DNA from: Edaphochlamys debaryana
Taxonomy: Eukaryota > Chlorophyta > Chlorophyceae > Chlamydomonadales
Reading direction: 5' to 3'
Length of the DNA: 64,000 bases
Assembly (NCBI GenBank): GCA_016858145.1
Contig: JAEHOE010000032.1
Span: forward strand, 248,001 to 312,000
Shown: positions 31,929 to 43,900 of the stretch, piece by piece
Layout: each line of letters starts with the position of its first letter
Numbering within the stretch: the first letter of the stretch is position 1
Translations under genes and position numbers: made by a program
Notes under the pieces: model-generated
Seen by the model: only the letters and a program-made list of their open reading frames with translations
Told to the model about the DNA's origin: nothing
The model's database searches: none

Positions 31929-34900
31929 ATGCCGGCATCTGTGTCAAGGAGTCAGAAGTCCAGCTCGAGCGTGGGGTCCGCATCGAGCGCGTTCCTGGAC
32001 AAGTGAGCGCTGCAAGGGGGCATGCCAGTTGCCGCAAACGTGCGGCCAGGTGGGGTAGGCGCGACGCCAGCATACGAAGGTTCCTGTCCGGTCGATAGTA
32101 AATGCGCGTTGCCCGCAAGTATGGACCGGCGCGACTCTGTCGAGCTCATGGTTTCTCGCACTTGCGCCTCCGCTGCATCGCCTGGCTCTGGCCAGCGCGT
32201 GCTTGTCGCGCAGCTTTGCATTTCGAAGGCGAAACGCCCCTGAGTTATGCGCTGTTTCTCCACTGCGAACAAAATGCCCGCGGCCCTCGGCGGTCCGCAT
32301 TCGAGCCGCTGATGAGGGTGTGCGGCGCTGGTTGATGTCAGGGACACCTGCGCAGCCATGCTTGTCGTCGCGGTGCACATGGGCGTGCCATCCGGGCCCA
32401 TCGTGCCTTGCCCTGCCCCTGACCCCCAGGTTGGAGGCGGAGGCCAGTGGCGCTGACATCCTCGACAACAGCTCTGCACTCCAGGCTGGCGTGTTCGGAG
32501 TGCTCTTCACAGTGACAAAGGAAAAGTACAACACGGGTAGGTCGAGAGAGGCAGTGCAGGCGCTCGGGGCTCGTCTCGTTCTGGGCCCCCTTTGAAACGG
32601 CGTGCCGCAGGGGAACCCCTAAGAAACGGGGATCAGGGAGGGAATAGCCCTTGACCCTTGGCCGTACAGTGGACAGGGCATGGGGAGGAGGGAGTCATGG
32701 CTGTGCAGAGGCCTGGGGGCTGGCTTGGCCGTTGCTGGTGCCGTGGGAACTGGGCGAGGCACCGCGCCGCGCCTGGCGTGCACGCCCCGCCCCTCTGGTT
32801 CCACTCTCTGTGGACAAACACCCGGCCCCTCCCCGCCCTTCCCTCCGTGCTGCCTCCTTTCCCCTCCCCTCTCCCTTCCCCTCTCCTCTCCCCGCTCCGG
32901 CTTCCGCTTCCGCTTCCGCAGGCGACCGCTCAGCTCCAATCACTCCCCCTCCTCTCCCTCGCCCTACCTCTCTTCCCCCCCCAGGCTGGCGCTCGCTGCT
33001 GCTCAAGCTGGTCCTCGACTACCTGCAGCTCTTCACGCTCACCTTCACCACCAACGAGCCATGGGTCTTTGCCAGCAACAGCGTGTGAGCAGGGGCTGCC
33101 GGCCCTCCAGCCGGGGGCGGCACTGAAGGGTGTGAGCGGGGGCGAACCCTCCCTGCCGCTAGCGGCCGGGGGCGGCGCTGTGGGATCAACGTGCGGATCA
33201 GCGCCCGAGCGAGGCGGAGTCGAGTGGAGTATGGGACGTAGCCAGGGGGCGGAGGAGGGTCGTGGGTTGGACCCGGCGGGGCTGGGGTTGTACCGTCCTG
33301 CATGGGTGACTGGACCCGGTTGGCGGGCGGGGCGGGGCCTCCACGCCGGAAAGCCCCTCGAGGGTTCAGCAGGAGGGCTTGCAGAGGGGGACGCAGCCGG
33401 GCGCCAGTGGGGGCGGCGGTAGCGGCCTTTGCAGGACAGCATGCCGTACTGTTCTGCACCTGCACGCTCTGTACCGCTCGCACCCGATCCTTCCCTCCCC
33501 CCTCCCCCTCCCCCCCCCAGCATGTGGCGGGTGGCCTCGGTGGTGAACATCGACACGGTCATCGCGCCGCTGGTACGCGGCCGGGAGGGGACCGAGGGCT
33601 GGGGGCGAGGAGCCGGGGGCCTGGACCGCGAAGCTAGAGGGCAGCAGGGCATCAGGGCAACAGGGTGATGGGCATCAGGGCAGCAGGGCGATGGTCACCG
33701 CTGCCTGTCGGGTGCAGTGCGCACCTGTGCGCCGGCCGCCCTCCTCACGCTTGCCTCCCCCCCCTCCCCCTGTCAGGGCTACACGTTCTTCGTGGCCATC
33801 CTGTACGTCATGGTGGCGGGCCTGGTGCTGATGGTGGGGCTGTCGCTGTGGGTGGCGTGGTGCTTCAAGAGCAGGAGCTTCCCCAGCGTGTGGTGAGGCG
33901 GGGGTTGGGGCGGGTGGGGCCGGGGGTGGCGCGGAGGTGGGGTGCTTGGGGGCGGGTGGTGGGCTGGGAGAGTCGGGGGCGAAGGCGGGGCCCGGCTCAG
34001 TCGGGCTGTGCTCGGTGCAGCGCACTGGGAGCTGATGGCGCGCGGTCACGGGCGGCGAGGTCACAGCCTGGCGCGTTCAAGCCGAGGAGCAGGGCTACCG
34101 GAGGCTTGGGCTCACGCGGCGGTGGCCGCGTGACCATCGGCGGCGGAGGAGCCGGGCGTGGCAGCCCGGGCGGCTGCATAAGCCGGGTGGGCAGGCAGGA
34201 CGCGCGGAGGCGGGGGCGTGCGGCGGGCCGCCTCGCAGCGGCGGAGCGGGCGCAGCGCACAGCTTGCGGAGCCGCAGCCTTAGTGGCGGCCGCCTTGCCT
34301 GGACGTGCAGCCGCCGGCACGGCCCCGGGCCGCGGAGGGGAGCTGGGGGGCGCTCCGTTCGGCGAGCGGCCGGGACTGGAGCCGGGGCTGGCGTGGCGAG
34401 GGAGGGGCGAGGGTTCACCAGCCGGGCGGGCGCAGTCCTCTGAAGGCCGGGCCCAAGCCCAGGAGCAGGGACAGGAGTGGTGCTGGCTCGGGGCCTGCAC
34501 GCCACGAACCTGGGCCTGGGCGTGTGTCCTGGCGCGTCAGCACTGGGACGCGGGCGCACCGAGGACGGGGATGCTGGAAGCGCCGCCCGGCGCTGAGGCG
34601 AAGCTGGCGGGGAAGGCAGCCCCGGAGGGCGTCAGGGGGGCCGGCTGCGGGGGATTGCGGCTGCGGGGGCCGGGGCACAGACTGCGGCGCCTGCGCTTCC
34701 CCGGACGGCCCCGGGTTGCGAAGTATGCATGTGTTCCAGCTTACCGGCGGGGTGGGGTCCTGGAGAAGGCTTCATCCCAGAGCCGCAAGCAGATATGCGT
34801 GGGAGCCGCAGCCCCGCTCCCTGCCTGCCAGCGCCTCATCACTTCGTGCGCTGTTCCCTGATGCCACCCCTCTCTCGGCCCTGCACCCCAGTCGTCTTGC

Positions 34901-37900
34901 GCAAACGCCTGCTTCCCCGCCCCGTTTCCCCTCACCCCCGCGCCCCCAGGCCCATCAAGGTGCTCCGAATCTACGCCAACTTATTCTTCCAGGTGAGAGC
35001 GAAGAACGATTCAAAACTAGCGTCATTGGTGTCGTTTATGGGGCCAGCAGCTGGTGAAGCCGGGGCGGTGTCACCAGCAGCTCGTGCGGCGGGTGCAAGA
35101 GCAGTACAGCCGCGCCCTGAGGGCATGCAGGAGAGTCAGGCAAGCCGGTTGCGGCTGTCATGAGCCCGCGAAGGTCCGTGCGTCAAGTGAGGAAGGGACG
35201 GGCGCACCACGCAACAGCAGTCAAGCAGTCAAGCACCAGGGCGACCAGGGACCGGCCCTCAACCACTGCCCACACCTCCCTGTCCTCTCTATCCCCCCTT
35301 TTCCCCCAGGTCCTGGACGTGCTCACGCTCACGCTGTTCCAGGTCCCTTTCAAGTGCCAGTGAGCGGCGGCCGCGGGCTGGAGAGGGGGGAGCGGGGGAT
35401 GGGGGAGGCAAGGCGAGGGCCAGGGAAAGGGGAGAGGCGAAGATCAGGCAGCAGACCTTAGAGAGGGATCCTCTCCTGTGGGGGTTACAAGTGCTCTGGC
35501 GCCACCCCGTTCAGGGGGCTGGGAATGAGTCATGTGGTGAGTCTATGAAGGTGCTTCCGGGGTCATACCTTGCTAACTGTACCGAGTCACCAGCGTGCCC
35601 CCACCCCCACACTTTGCGCCCGCGCTTCCCCCCTCCCCCGCAGCTTCATCGGATACCCTAAGGCCATGTTTGACATTTTGGACGGGTACCCCGGAGTCGG
35701 TGGGTGCTCGGCGAGGGGCGGGGTCCATGACGGGGCACCGCGGGGCGGTGCCGTGTAAGCTTTGCCCCTCACGCCGGGCTGGGCTGCGCCGGGCAGCCGA
35801 CTGCCGCGGAGCCGTGGGGTGCCGCTTTGTCCGGGCTGGGCTGGGCTGGACCAGGCCGGCTGACGTGCAGAGCCGAGGCTTGTAGGGTGCGCGCTCAGCC
35901 GCTCCCCTGCAGGACCAACCACTCCCTCCCGTCACCCCTCCCGCCCCACTCCCTGACTGCCCCTTCTCCCCCTTCCTCCTCTCCCCTCCCCCCCGATCTC
36001 GCTCATCAACAAACATCCCTTCCCCCCCAATCCCCCACACAGTCTGCTCCGGCTTCCCCCACGTCATCCACATGGTCGTCTCGGGCCTGAGCCTGCTCAT
36101 TTTCGTGGTGTGCGCGCTGCTGAACCTGGGCGCCGACTTCGAGCTGAGCCCGCTGGAGCGCGGGCTGCTGTCCATCGCCAACGCCGAGGTGGAGATGCGG
36201 GCGTTCGTAATCAAGTTTGCGATGACCTTCGTGGCCTACGCCATCGGCTGGCAGCGGGTGCGGCTGGCCGGGGTGCGGGGCGTGAAGAGCACGGGGCGTG
36301 CTGTGCTGTGCTTTCTGGCCGTGCCGTGCTGTACTGCGTGGGTGGCCTACGCCATCGGCTGATACCGCTCACCTCCTCGAGCGACACCCCATCCCTCCCA
36401 CCCCCACCTTCCCCCCTCCATTCCTTGCCTCCGCAGGTACGGCTCGTACTGCAGCTGATCCTGTCGGCGCTGCTGACGTGGCAGTACCTGCGCTGGAGCC
36501 CGCACCTGGTGGACTGGGTCAACCACGTGCGCGTGGGGCTGTACACGTCCGTACTGCTGTCTGCCGTACTGGCCGTGGTGCTGGTGTGGGGGCCCGAGGT
36601 GGGCCCTGGGCTGGGGTTGGGGTGGAGCTGCGGGGGCGGGTGGGTTGAGGGGGTTGCAGCGGAGGGCGGGCGTAAGGCACCGCACCATACCGCCTTGACA
36701 TGCTCCCTAGTCCTTCCCACAACCAGCCACACATGCTCCCCGCCCCCCCTGGCTGCCGCACCCGGCCACTTTGAGCTCTCCAATTTGCTTGACATACACC
36801 CCTTTCACCCCCACCCCCCAGGAGCCCTCTGAGGTGGCCGCATACAACGAGAAGGTCACCACGCTGCTGTGGGCGCTGCTGGCCCCCGCGGCGCTGGTGG
36901 GGGCGGCCGCCTCGTACGCGCGGCTCAACCTGTGGAGCGGCTACGTGCTGCGGCGCTTCCGGGAGGCGCAGCCGGGCGAGAAGGCGCGGAGGATCTACAA
37001 GTTCGGCGACCCGCGGGAGGTGCGTGCGTCGTGTGCTGAGGGGGCAGGGGCTGTGTGCGGCGCGTGCTGGGGTGAGGGGTCAGGCCGGTGAAGCCATGCA
37101 CAGCACAGCACGGACCTCATCCACCCACCCACCCTTTCTTGCCCTAGCTGACACGACCACGCCCAGCTCTCACACCGCCACGCCCTCACCCCCCTACTCC
37201 CCTACCCCACCTCAACCCCCCCGAACCCCCTCCCTGCAGGTGGAGATTGTGTCGCGCGTGTGCCGCAAGTGGACCGACCAGCACAAGGAGGTTCTGGACC
37301 GCGGGGCGGTCAAGGAGGGCGAGATCGTGATCAAGGCGGGGCTGCAGCTCTTCCCCGGCCGCTGCTACATGCTCATCCTCTACTCCAACTACCTCATAGA
37401 CGTGCTGGACAACAGCCAGACCGGGTACAGCCAGGCGAGTCCTGAGGGCGGGAGGGGGCGTGTTGGTGGGGAGGTGGGGAGGCTTAACAACAGCCAGACC
37501 GGGTACAGCCAGGTCAGAGCGGAGAGGGGGGGGTTCGGGGTTGGAGGGCCGGGCTTGTCGGCCGCGCGGCGCTGTTGGGGATGTCGTGAGGGGGCGTCAG
37601 GCGTGTGACACTGCTCACCAGCCTCCCCCTGCCAAGTCATAAACACCCGCCACCTCGCCTCCCACCCCCTCCCTCCCGACCCAGATGGCGGCCGCCAAGC
37701 AGGCCGCCCCCGACTGGATGCAGCGCTTCGCCATCTTCGCCCGCGAGCAGGAGCAGCTGCAGCGCATGAGCTCGGCGCGGGGCGGGGGGGAGAGCGGCGT
37801 GGACCTGGTGTCGTACGTGGAGTACCAGAAGAACCACAGGTGGGGGGGGGAGGGAGGGAGGGGGGGGGGTGATTTTCGGAGCATTGGAGAGCGAAGGAAG

Positions 37901-40900
37901 AGATAGCGCGGCAGGGGGAGGCGGGGGGGAGGGGGAGGGCTTAGAAGAAAGCAGCGAGAGACGATAGTGGAGGAGGCGGTCCAGGTTTATGTGGGAGGAG
38001 TGTGGGCTGTTGGCCCCCGTCTTCCGTCCCTCACCCCCGGAGCCCGGACCCTGCCCTCCCCCCCCTCCCCTCCCCCCCCCCCAGGCTGGTCATCCGGGCG
38101 CACAAGGACGCGCTCATCGCCACCCGCACCTTCTGGCAGGCGCTGCTGCACAACCAGGTGGGGGGGGGGGTGGGGGGAGGGGGGGGGGGAGGCGGGGCGG
38201 TTGGGGGGAGGCGGGGGGGAGGCGAGGGCAGTGAGGGGAAGGGCAGCTGCCATGCTCTGCATCGGTGCTTACCGGGCCGATCCTCCCCCCCCCAAAACCC
38301 TTCAGGTCAAGTTCACGCACCTGGCCTCGGCGCTCAACGAGATCGAGCGGACCGTGCTCAAGGTCGGTTGGCGGTTGGCGACGGTTTGTTGATGGGTGTT
38401 GGCGGTTGCTGGCGGCAGGGCGGCTGCCCGTCGGGGCTGGCGGCACGCAGTCCTGCCTTCTTCGACCCTTTTTCCTTCCTCATCGTTCTCGCCCTTCTTC
38501 CCACCCTGCTCTCCCCCTTTGCCGGCAATCCCACTAACCATTCGACGCTCTCCCGCTTATCAGCTTCAAACACCCCCTCTCCCCTCCCCCCCGCCAGGCC
38601 GAGGCCGCCTACAAGCAGGTGCTGACCCGCTACCCCACCAACCCAAAGCTCGCGCGCACCTACGCCCGCTTCCTGGAGAACGTGGTCAACGACCCCTGGA
38701 AGGCGGCCAAGTACTTCAGGTGGGGTGGGGGGCGGGGTGGGGGGTGGGAGAGGGCTTGCTCCAGAGTCTGTTCCTGTCACCGGCTCGGTCGGAACGGAGC
38801 GGAAGCAAGGGCAGGGAGAGCAGGCGGGGCATGTAGACCATGGGGCGTGTTTGTGTGTCTCGTATGCGCCTTGCGCTTCACCACGCACCCTTCCTCGTCC
38901 CCCCGCACAACCCATTCTGTACTCCCGCGCTTCTTCCGCGTCAAACGATCACCCTGCCTCCACCCCCCACCCACCCCACCCCCACCCCAGCGAGGCCGAG
39001 CGCCTGACTGAGCAGCAGGAGGCTGACGAGGCGGCGGGCGCGGAGATGGCGGCGGGCGGCGGCGCGGCGGTTGGCGAGGCGGGCGTTGAGAACCGGCTGC
39101 TGCACCGGGTGGACGAGCGGGTGAACGCTGTCTTCATGATAAACGCCAACGGCATCATACAGATGGCCAACAAGGTGGGGGGGTTTGGGTGTGGGGGGAA
39201 GAAGGGGAGAGGGGAGGGGGGACTGGGGAGAGGGGAGGGGAAGGGGAGAGGGGAGTGGGTGGTTTCAGATGGGGAGAAGGGTGGCGGGAGGGCGGGGCCC
39301 GGCGGTCTCTCCTTGCGGCGGTGCACCGTACCCGACCCCCTTCCGTCCGGCTGTCGTCCGCTCAATCCCCCCTATCCCCCCCCTCTTACCCCCAGAACGC
39401 CTGCACGCTGCTGGGCTACGGCAAGGGGGACCTGGATGGCAAGAACATCAACATCATCATGCCGGTGAGGGGGGGGGGCAGGGAGGGGGAGGAGGGGGAG
39501 GGGATGCGGGGGGAGGGGGGGGAGGGACGCTGCACAGCGCCAAGCTCCTTCTATTCAGCTCCCTTGTCCAGCCCCACCCGCTCAGCGCTCAGTGCTCACG
39601 TTACCCACCCACCCCCATCACCCCCCCCCCTCCCCCGCAGCCGCCCTTCTCCCAGCGCCACACCAAGTACATCCGCCACTACATCCACACCGGCCGCGAG
39701 ACCGTGCTCAACTCGGTCTCCCACTTCCCCGCGCTGCACCGGGACCGATACGTCATTCCCGTGAGCGCTGCCTGGGGAGGGGAGGGGGAGCCGGGGGGTG
39801 TTTGTAGCTGAGCGGGACTGCGTCGCCCCGCCAGGGAGGCGGGGGGGGGGCTGGGGTGGCGTGCCGGGCAATGCGGGGGGCGAGAGTGTGCGGGGGGATG
39901 CTTGCGGCGGGCTCTGGGCCTGGCGTGGCGGTGCTGGGGGATGCATCTGCGGGCTTCGCATTGCGCCCCTGTCAACCCCTCCTCCGACCCTCCAACGCCC
40001 CCTCCTTACCTACCTCCCCCCCCTCCCGCAGGTGCGTGTGGGTGTATCCAAGGTCAGCGGTGCCGCGGAGAGCTCCACCTTTATGGGCGTACTGGAGGTG
40101 TGGGGGGGGAGTGGAGGGGGGGGGAGGGGAAGCAGGGGCCAGCGGCACGACATCCCAGTTTCCCAGCCACGCTCTTCGCAGGCAAAGGGGCAGCAGAGCG
40201 GCCTGGGCGTCCCTCATCTCCAACCTCCCGGCCGTGCCTCCCAAGCTCTCAAGCCCCTCAACTCATGCCCCTCTTCCCCCCCCCCCAGCCTGTGACCCAG
40301 GAGCGCAACGAGGCCAACGTGTACCTGCTGCCGGGGGGCACCGTGGCGGCGGTGGACCGGGCCTTCGTGGACTGGTTCGCCAAGCAGCTGGACGTGAGGG
40401 GGGGGGAGGGCGGGAGGGATTCGGGGAGAGGGAGGGGCGGAAGCTGCCGCAGCTGTATCTGTCCCGGTTCCTCTTTTTCCTTCCGCCCAGCTCATCTGTC
40501 CCTTGCCCCCCACCCCCCACCCCCCCACCCCCACCCCAGGACTGCATCGCCCAGCACCTGGCCGACCTCACCGCCGACGAGCGCTCCGCCAACGCCGTCC
40601 GCACCGCCATCGACAACTTCAACACCGCCGCGCGCTCCGCCGCCGCCGCGGCCGCCTCCGTCGCCGCCGCCACCGGCCGCTCCTCCGTCGCGCTCTACAA
40701 CCCCGCCGCCGCCAACGCCGTCGCCGCCAGCGCCGCCGCCGCCAGCGCCGGCGGCGGCGGCGGCACAGGCAGCATAAACGGGGTCGCGCCCACGGCCCTC
40801 GCCACGCAGCCCTCCTCCCACCTCGTCGCCGCCCGCTCTGCGGCGCCCTCCGCCAACGGCATGGCCCCCGCCCCCGTCGCCTACTTCCCGGAGCGCACCA

Positions 40901-43900
40901 TCCTCATCTGGCTCCGGCACAAGTACGCCAAGCCCGTGCGCGTCTCCCTGAAGCTCAAGTTTGTGGGCACCGGCAACGAGGGCCTCATCTGCGCTACCTT
41001 CACGCGCACGGACCCGCCCGCAAACCTGGTCCTGGTGGACGGGCGCGGCAAGATCGGGTTCATCACGTCGGAGCTGGCGACGGCGCTGGGCGCCTCGCCC
41101 GAGGGCCTGGCCAAGCAGGCCGTGTCGGACCTGCTGCCGCAGCCCTGGAACCTGCTGCACAGCGCGGGCGGCGGGCTGGGCGGCTGGTTCCGGCAGGTGG
41201 GGGGGGTGGGGCCTGGGGGCCGGGGACGAGGGGCGGCGAAGCGCGGCTGCGGAGGCCGCTTGGGGCGCAGATGGTGTCGACGGGGCGTGGGCAGCGGCAC
41301 AAGCAAGGACGGCGAGCCCGAACACACGCAAAACTCGGCGCACTTTGGCTGACTGAGTTCGCACGCTCACCGGCCCGCTCCCCGCTTTCCTGCTCCCCTC
41401 CCCCTGCGGCCACCCCCGCCCCGCAGGCCGAGAGCTCCATGGGCAATGTGGGGTACGAGATCAAGGGCGACCACGCGGCCAGCGCCGGCGTGGTGGCGGC
41501 GGCGGCGGCCGTGCTGCACGGAGCGCATCTGCCCAAGGTGGGTCCACCGCCCGCTCGCGCCCCAGCGTCGTGCGGCGCCTCCCCTCACCACGTCCCCCCC
41601 ACCAGCCGCCTCTGCCTCCGCTCGGCCTCAACTCCGTCCCCGTCCTGCCCCGCTCGCCACACTCTAGCTGCAACGCTCCCCCAACGCCTGCCTTTCCCCT
41701 TACCCACCATTGCCGCCTGCCCCGACCACCTCCTTCCCACCTCCCTGCCCTCCTGCCCACCTCCTTCCCACCTCCCCGCCGCTCCCCACCTCCTCCCTGC
41801 CCCTCCCCACCGCTCCTGCCCCTTCCTGCACCTCCAGGCCCACTCCAACCACCACGGCCACGGGAGCCACGGGCCGCTCGCGCTGCCCGTGGGCCGCGAC
41901 ATGGTACGGCGCGCCTCCATGGCCATCCACGTGCTCACGGCGTCCAGCCACATGAACCACATGATGACCGCCATCGCGGACGCGGCGGCGGAGGCCGAGG
42001 TGGCGGCGCGCGCGGCGGCGGGCGTGGGCTACGGCATGGACGGCAGCGAGGCGGCCCCGCCCGGGTCGTGCCTGCGGGGGGCCACCGTCATTCTGGGCTC
42101 CAGCTCCAAGGTGCAGGACTACTACCGAGTCGAGGTGAGCGGGGCGGTGTGGGGGGTGTGGGGGGGGAGGGTAGGAGGGGAGGGGGAGGGGGGGGGGAGG
42201 AGGAGGGCGGGGGATGGTCGGCTGGCGGCCCCGGGTGGGCTGGTTCCGGGCACAGGGAAGAGAGGCGAGGGGTGGTACTGGGGAAGGGGGGAGAAAGGGA
42301 GTGGGGTGCAGGGTTAACAGAGCCGGCTGGGGGGCACAGATGGGAGCTCGGCGCTTAGGGCGAGGACCGTGGTCGGATCAGTCTGGGCCCTGCCTGCCCC
42401 GTGGCGGCCTGGGCTTCACACACGCACCACCACAGCAACGCCTGGTTTGCTTACTCGACTGGCTTTTCCTTCACGCCACAAGGGTCAATGAGCCTCGCAA
42501 CAAACCCCGCACTCTTCACCGCGCCCATCCCCTTCCTCAGCTCAGCACCCGCCTGCCTCCTGTCGCCTCCCCTGCCCTCAAGCCTGCTGCCCCATGCCCC
42601 CCCTCCTCCACCCCACCCTCAACAACCCTCAAAGGTGTCCTCCCGCGGCGAGAACGCCGAGGGGCAGCCCATGCGTGTGGTGATGGTGTCCAAGAGCAGC
42701 CTGCAGGCGGCGCTGGACGAGCGGCGCCTGAGCGTGGTCGTGGACGCGGCCACGGGGCGCATCGTGGAGGCGGGGGACAGCCCGCAGGTGGGTGCGGGGT
42801 GGTGTAGCGCCATGGAGACCAAGCGGGCGGGTAGGGTGGACCGAGACAGCAGGGCTTGAGTGACTTGGCACGCGTTGTGTGGGGAGTTTGTGCCCGAATT
42901 GGGTCCTGACGCCTGGCCCCAACATCCGTGCAGTCGCTGTTTGGCTTCAAGCCCGCCACCCTGGTGGGGCGCAACATCGCCGACGTGGTGGCGGCGCTGC
43001 GGCCGCCCGGGGACCGCCGCTCGCAGCCCACGCCGACGCCACCCGTGGCAGCCGGGGCAGCGGCTGCGGCGGGATCACCGGCTGCGGGTGGCACCGGAGC
43101 CGACGCTGCGGCCGCGGGGGCGGGGGCGGCCAAGGCCTCCACGCTGGGTCCCATGTCCACCACGCAGCTGCTCTGCCACCTGGCGGCAGTCACCATGGCT
43201 GTGGGCGGCGCGAGCTGGTGGGTGTCGGCCGGCTGTCAGCCCCACCTTGCTCTTCCTTGGCCTCTTTGCCCCATCCGCTTCTGCCTAGCCACCTGTCCCC
43301 ACCACCTACCGCTCTACGACACCCCCCCCCCTAAACTCGCCTCTGCCACCCCGCCCTGCCCCGCCCCCGCCCCCTCGTCGTGCACGCATTTCCAACGCAG
43401 GCGTGTGGGCGTGACCCCGCCCATGGAGGAGCACAACCTGGAGGCGCTGGGTGTGCTCAAGGGCGCGTTCCTGGCGCGGCAGACACGCGCGGCAGTGATG
43501 GAGGTGGACGTGCTGGTGCCTGGGGGGGCAGAGCTGGAGGCGCAGCTTGCCGAGGAGGAGCGCGAGCGTGAGGCGCGCGGCATTGACAAGAAGCGCATCT
43601 CGCAGATGGGCTTCTACTCGGCTGCCGGGCGCAGCTCGGCGCAGGGGTACAGGCATGAGCTCGGGCGGCAGAGCATCGACCACACGAGCGTCAACAATAT
43701 GCTACACGACACGCAGGACGAGATCCAGGCGTGGGAGCGCGCGATGGCCGCGGCAGAGGAAGACCCATCGGTGCGTCCGGAGCAGTTGCCCGGCTGCAAG
43801 TCGCTCCTGCAGGCGCCCACGTTCCAGGAAATGCACGCGCGCGGGCGCCTGAGTGTGGAGGCAGCGGCAGCCATCGAGTCGGGCCTGACCATCCTCACGC

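Noticed and set aside
33665..34861. 398-residue plus-strand open frame inside the TmcB-like gene
   Set aside because: It lies almost wholly in the intron between exons 33777-33892 and 34950-34992. Splicing those exons in phase gives continuous family-like sequence without it.
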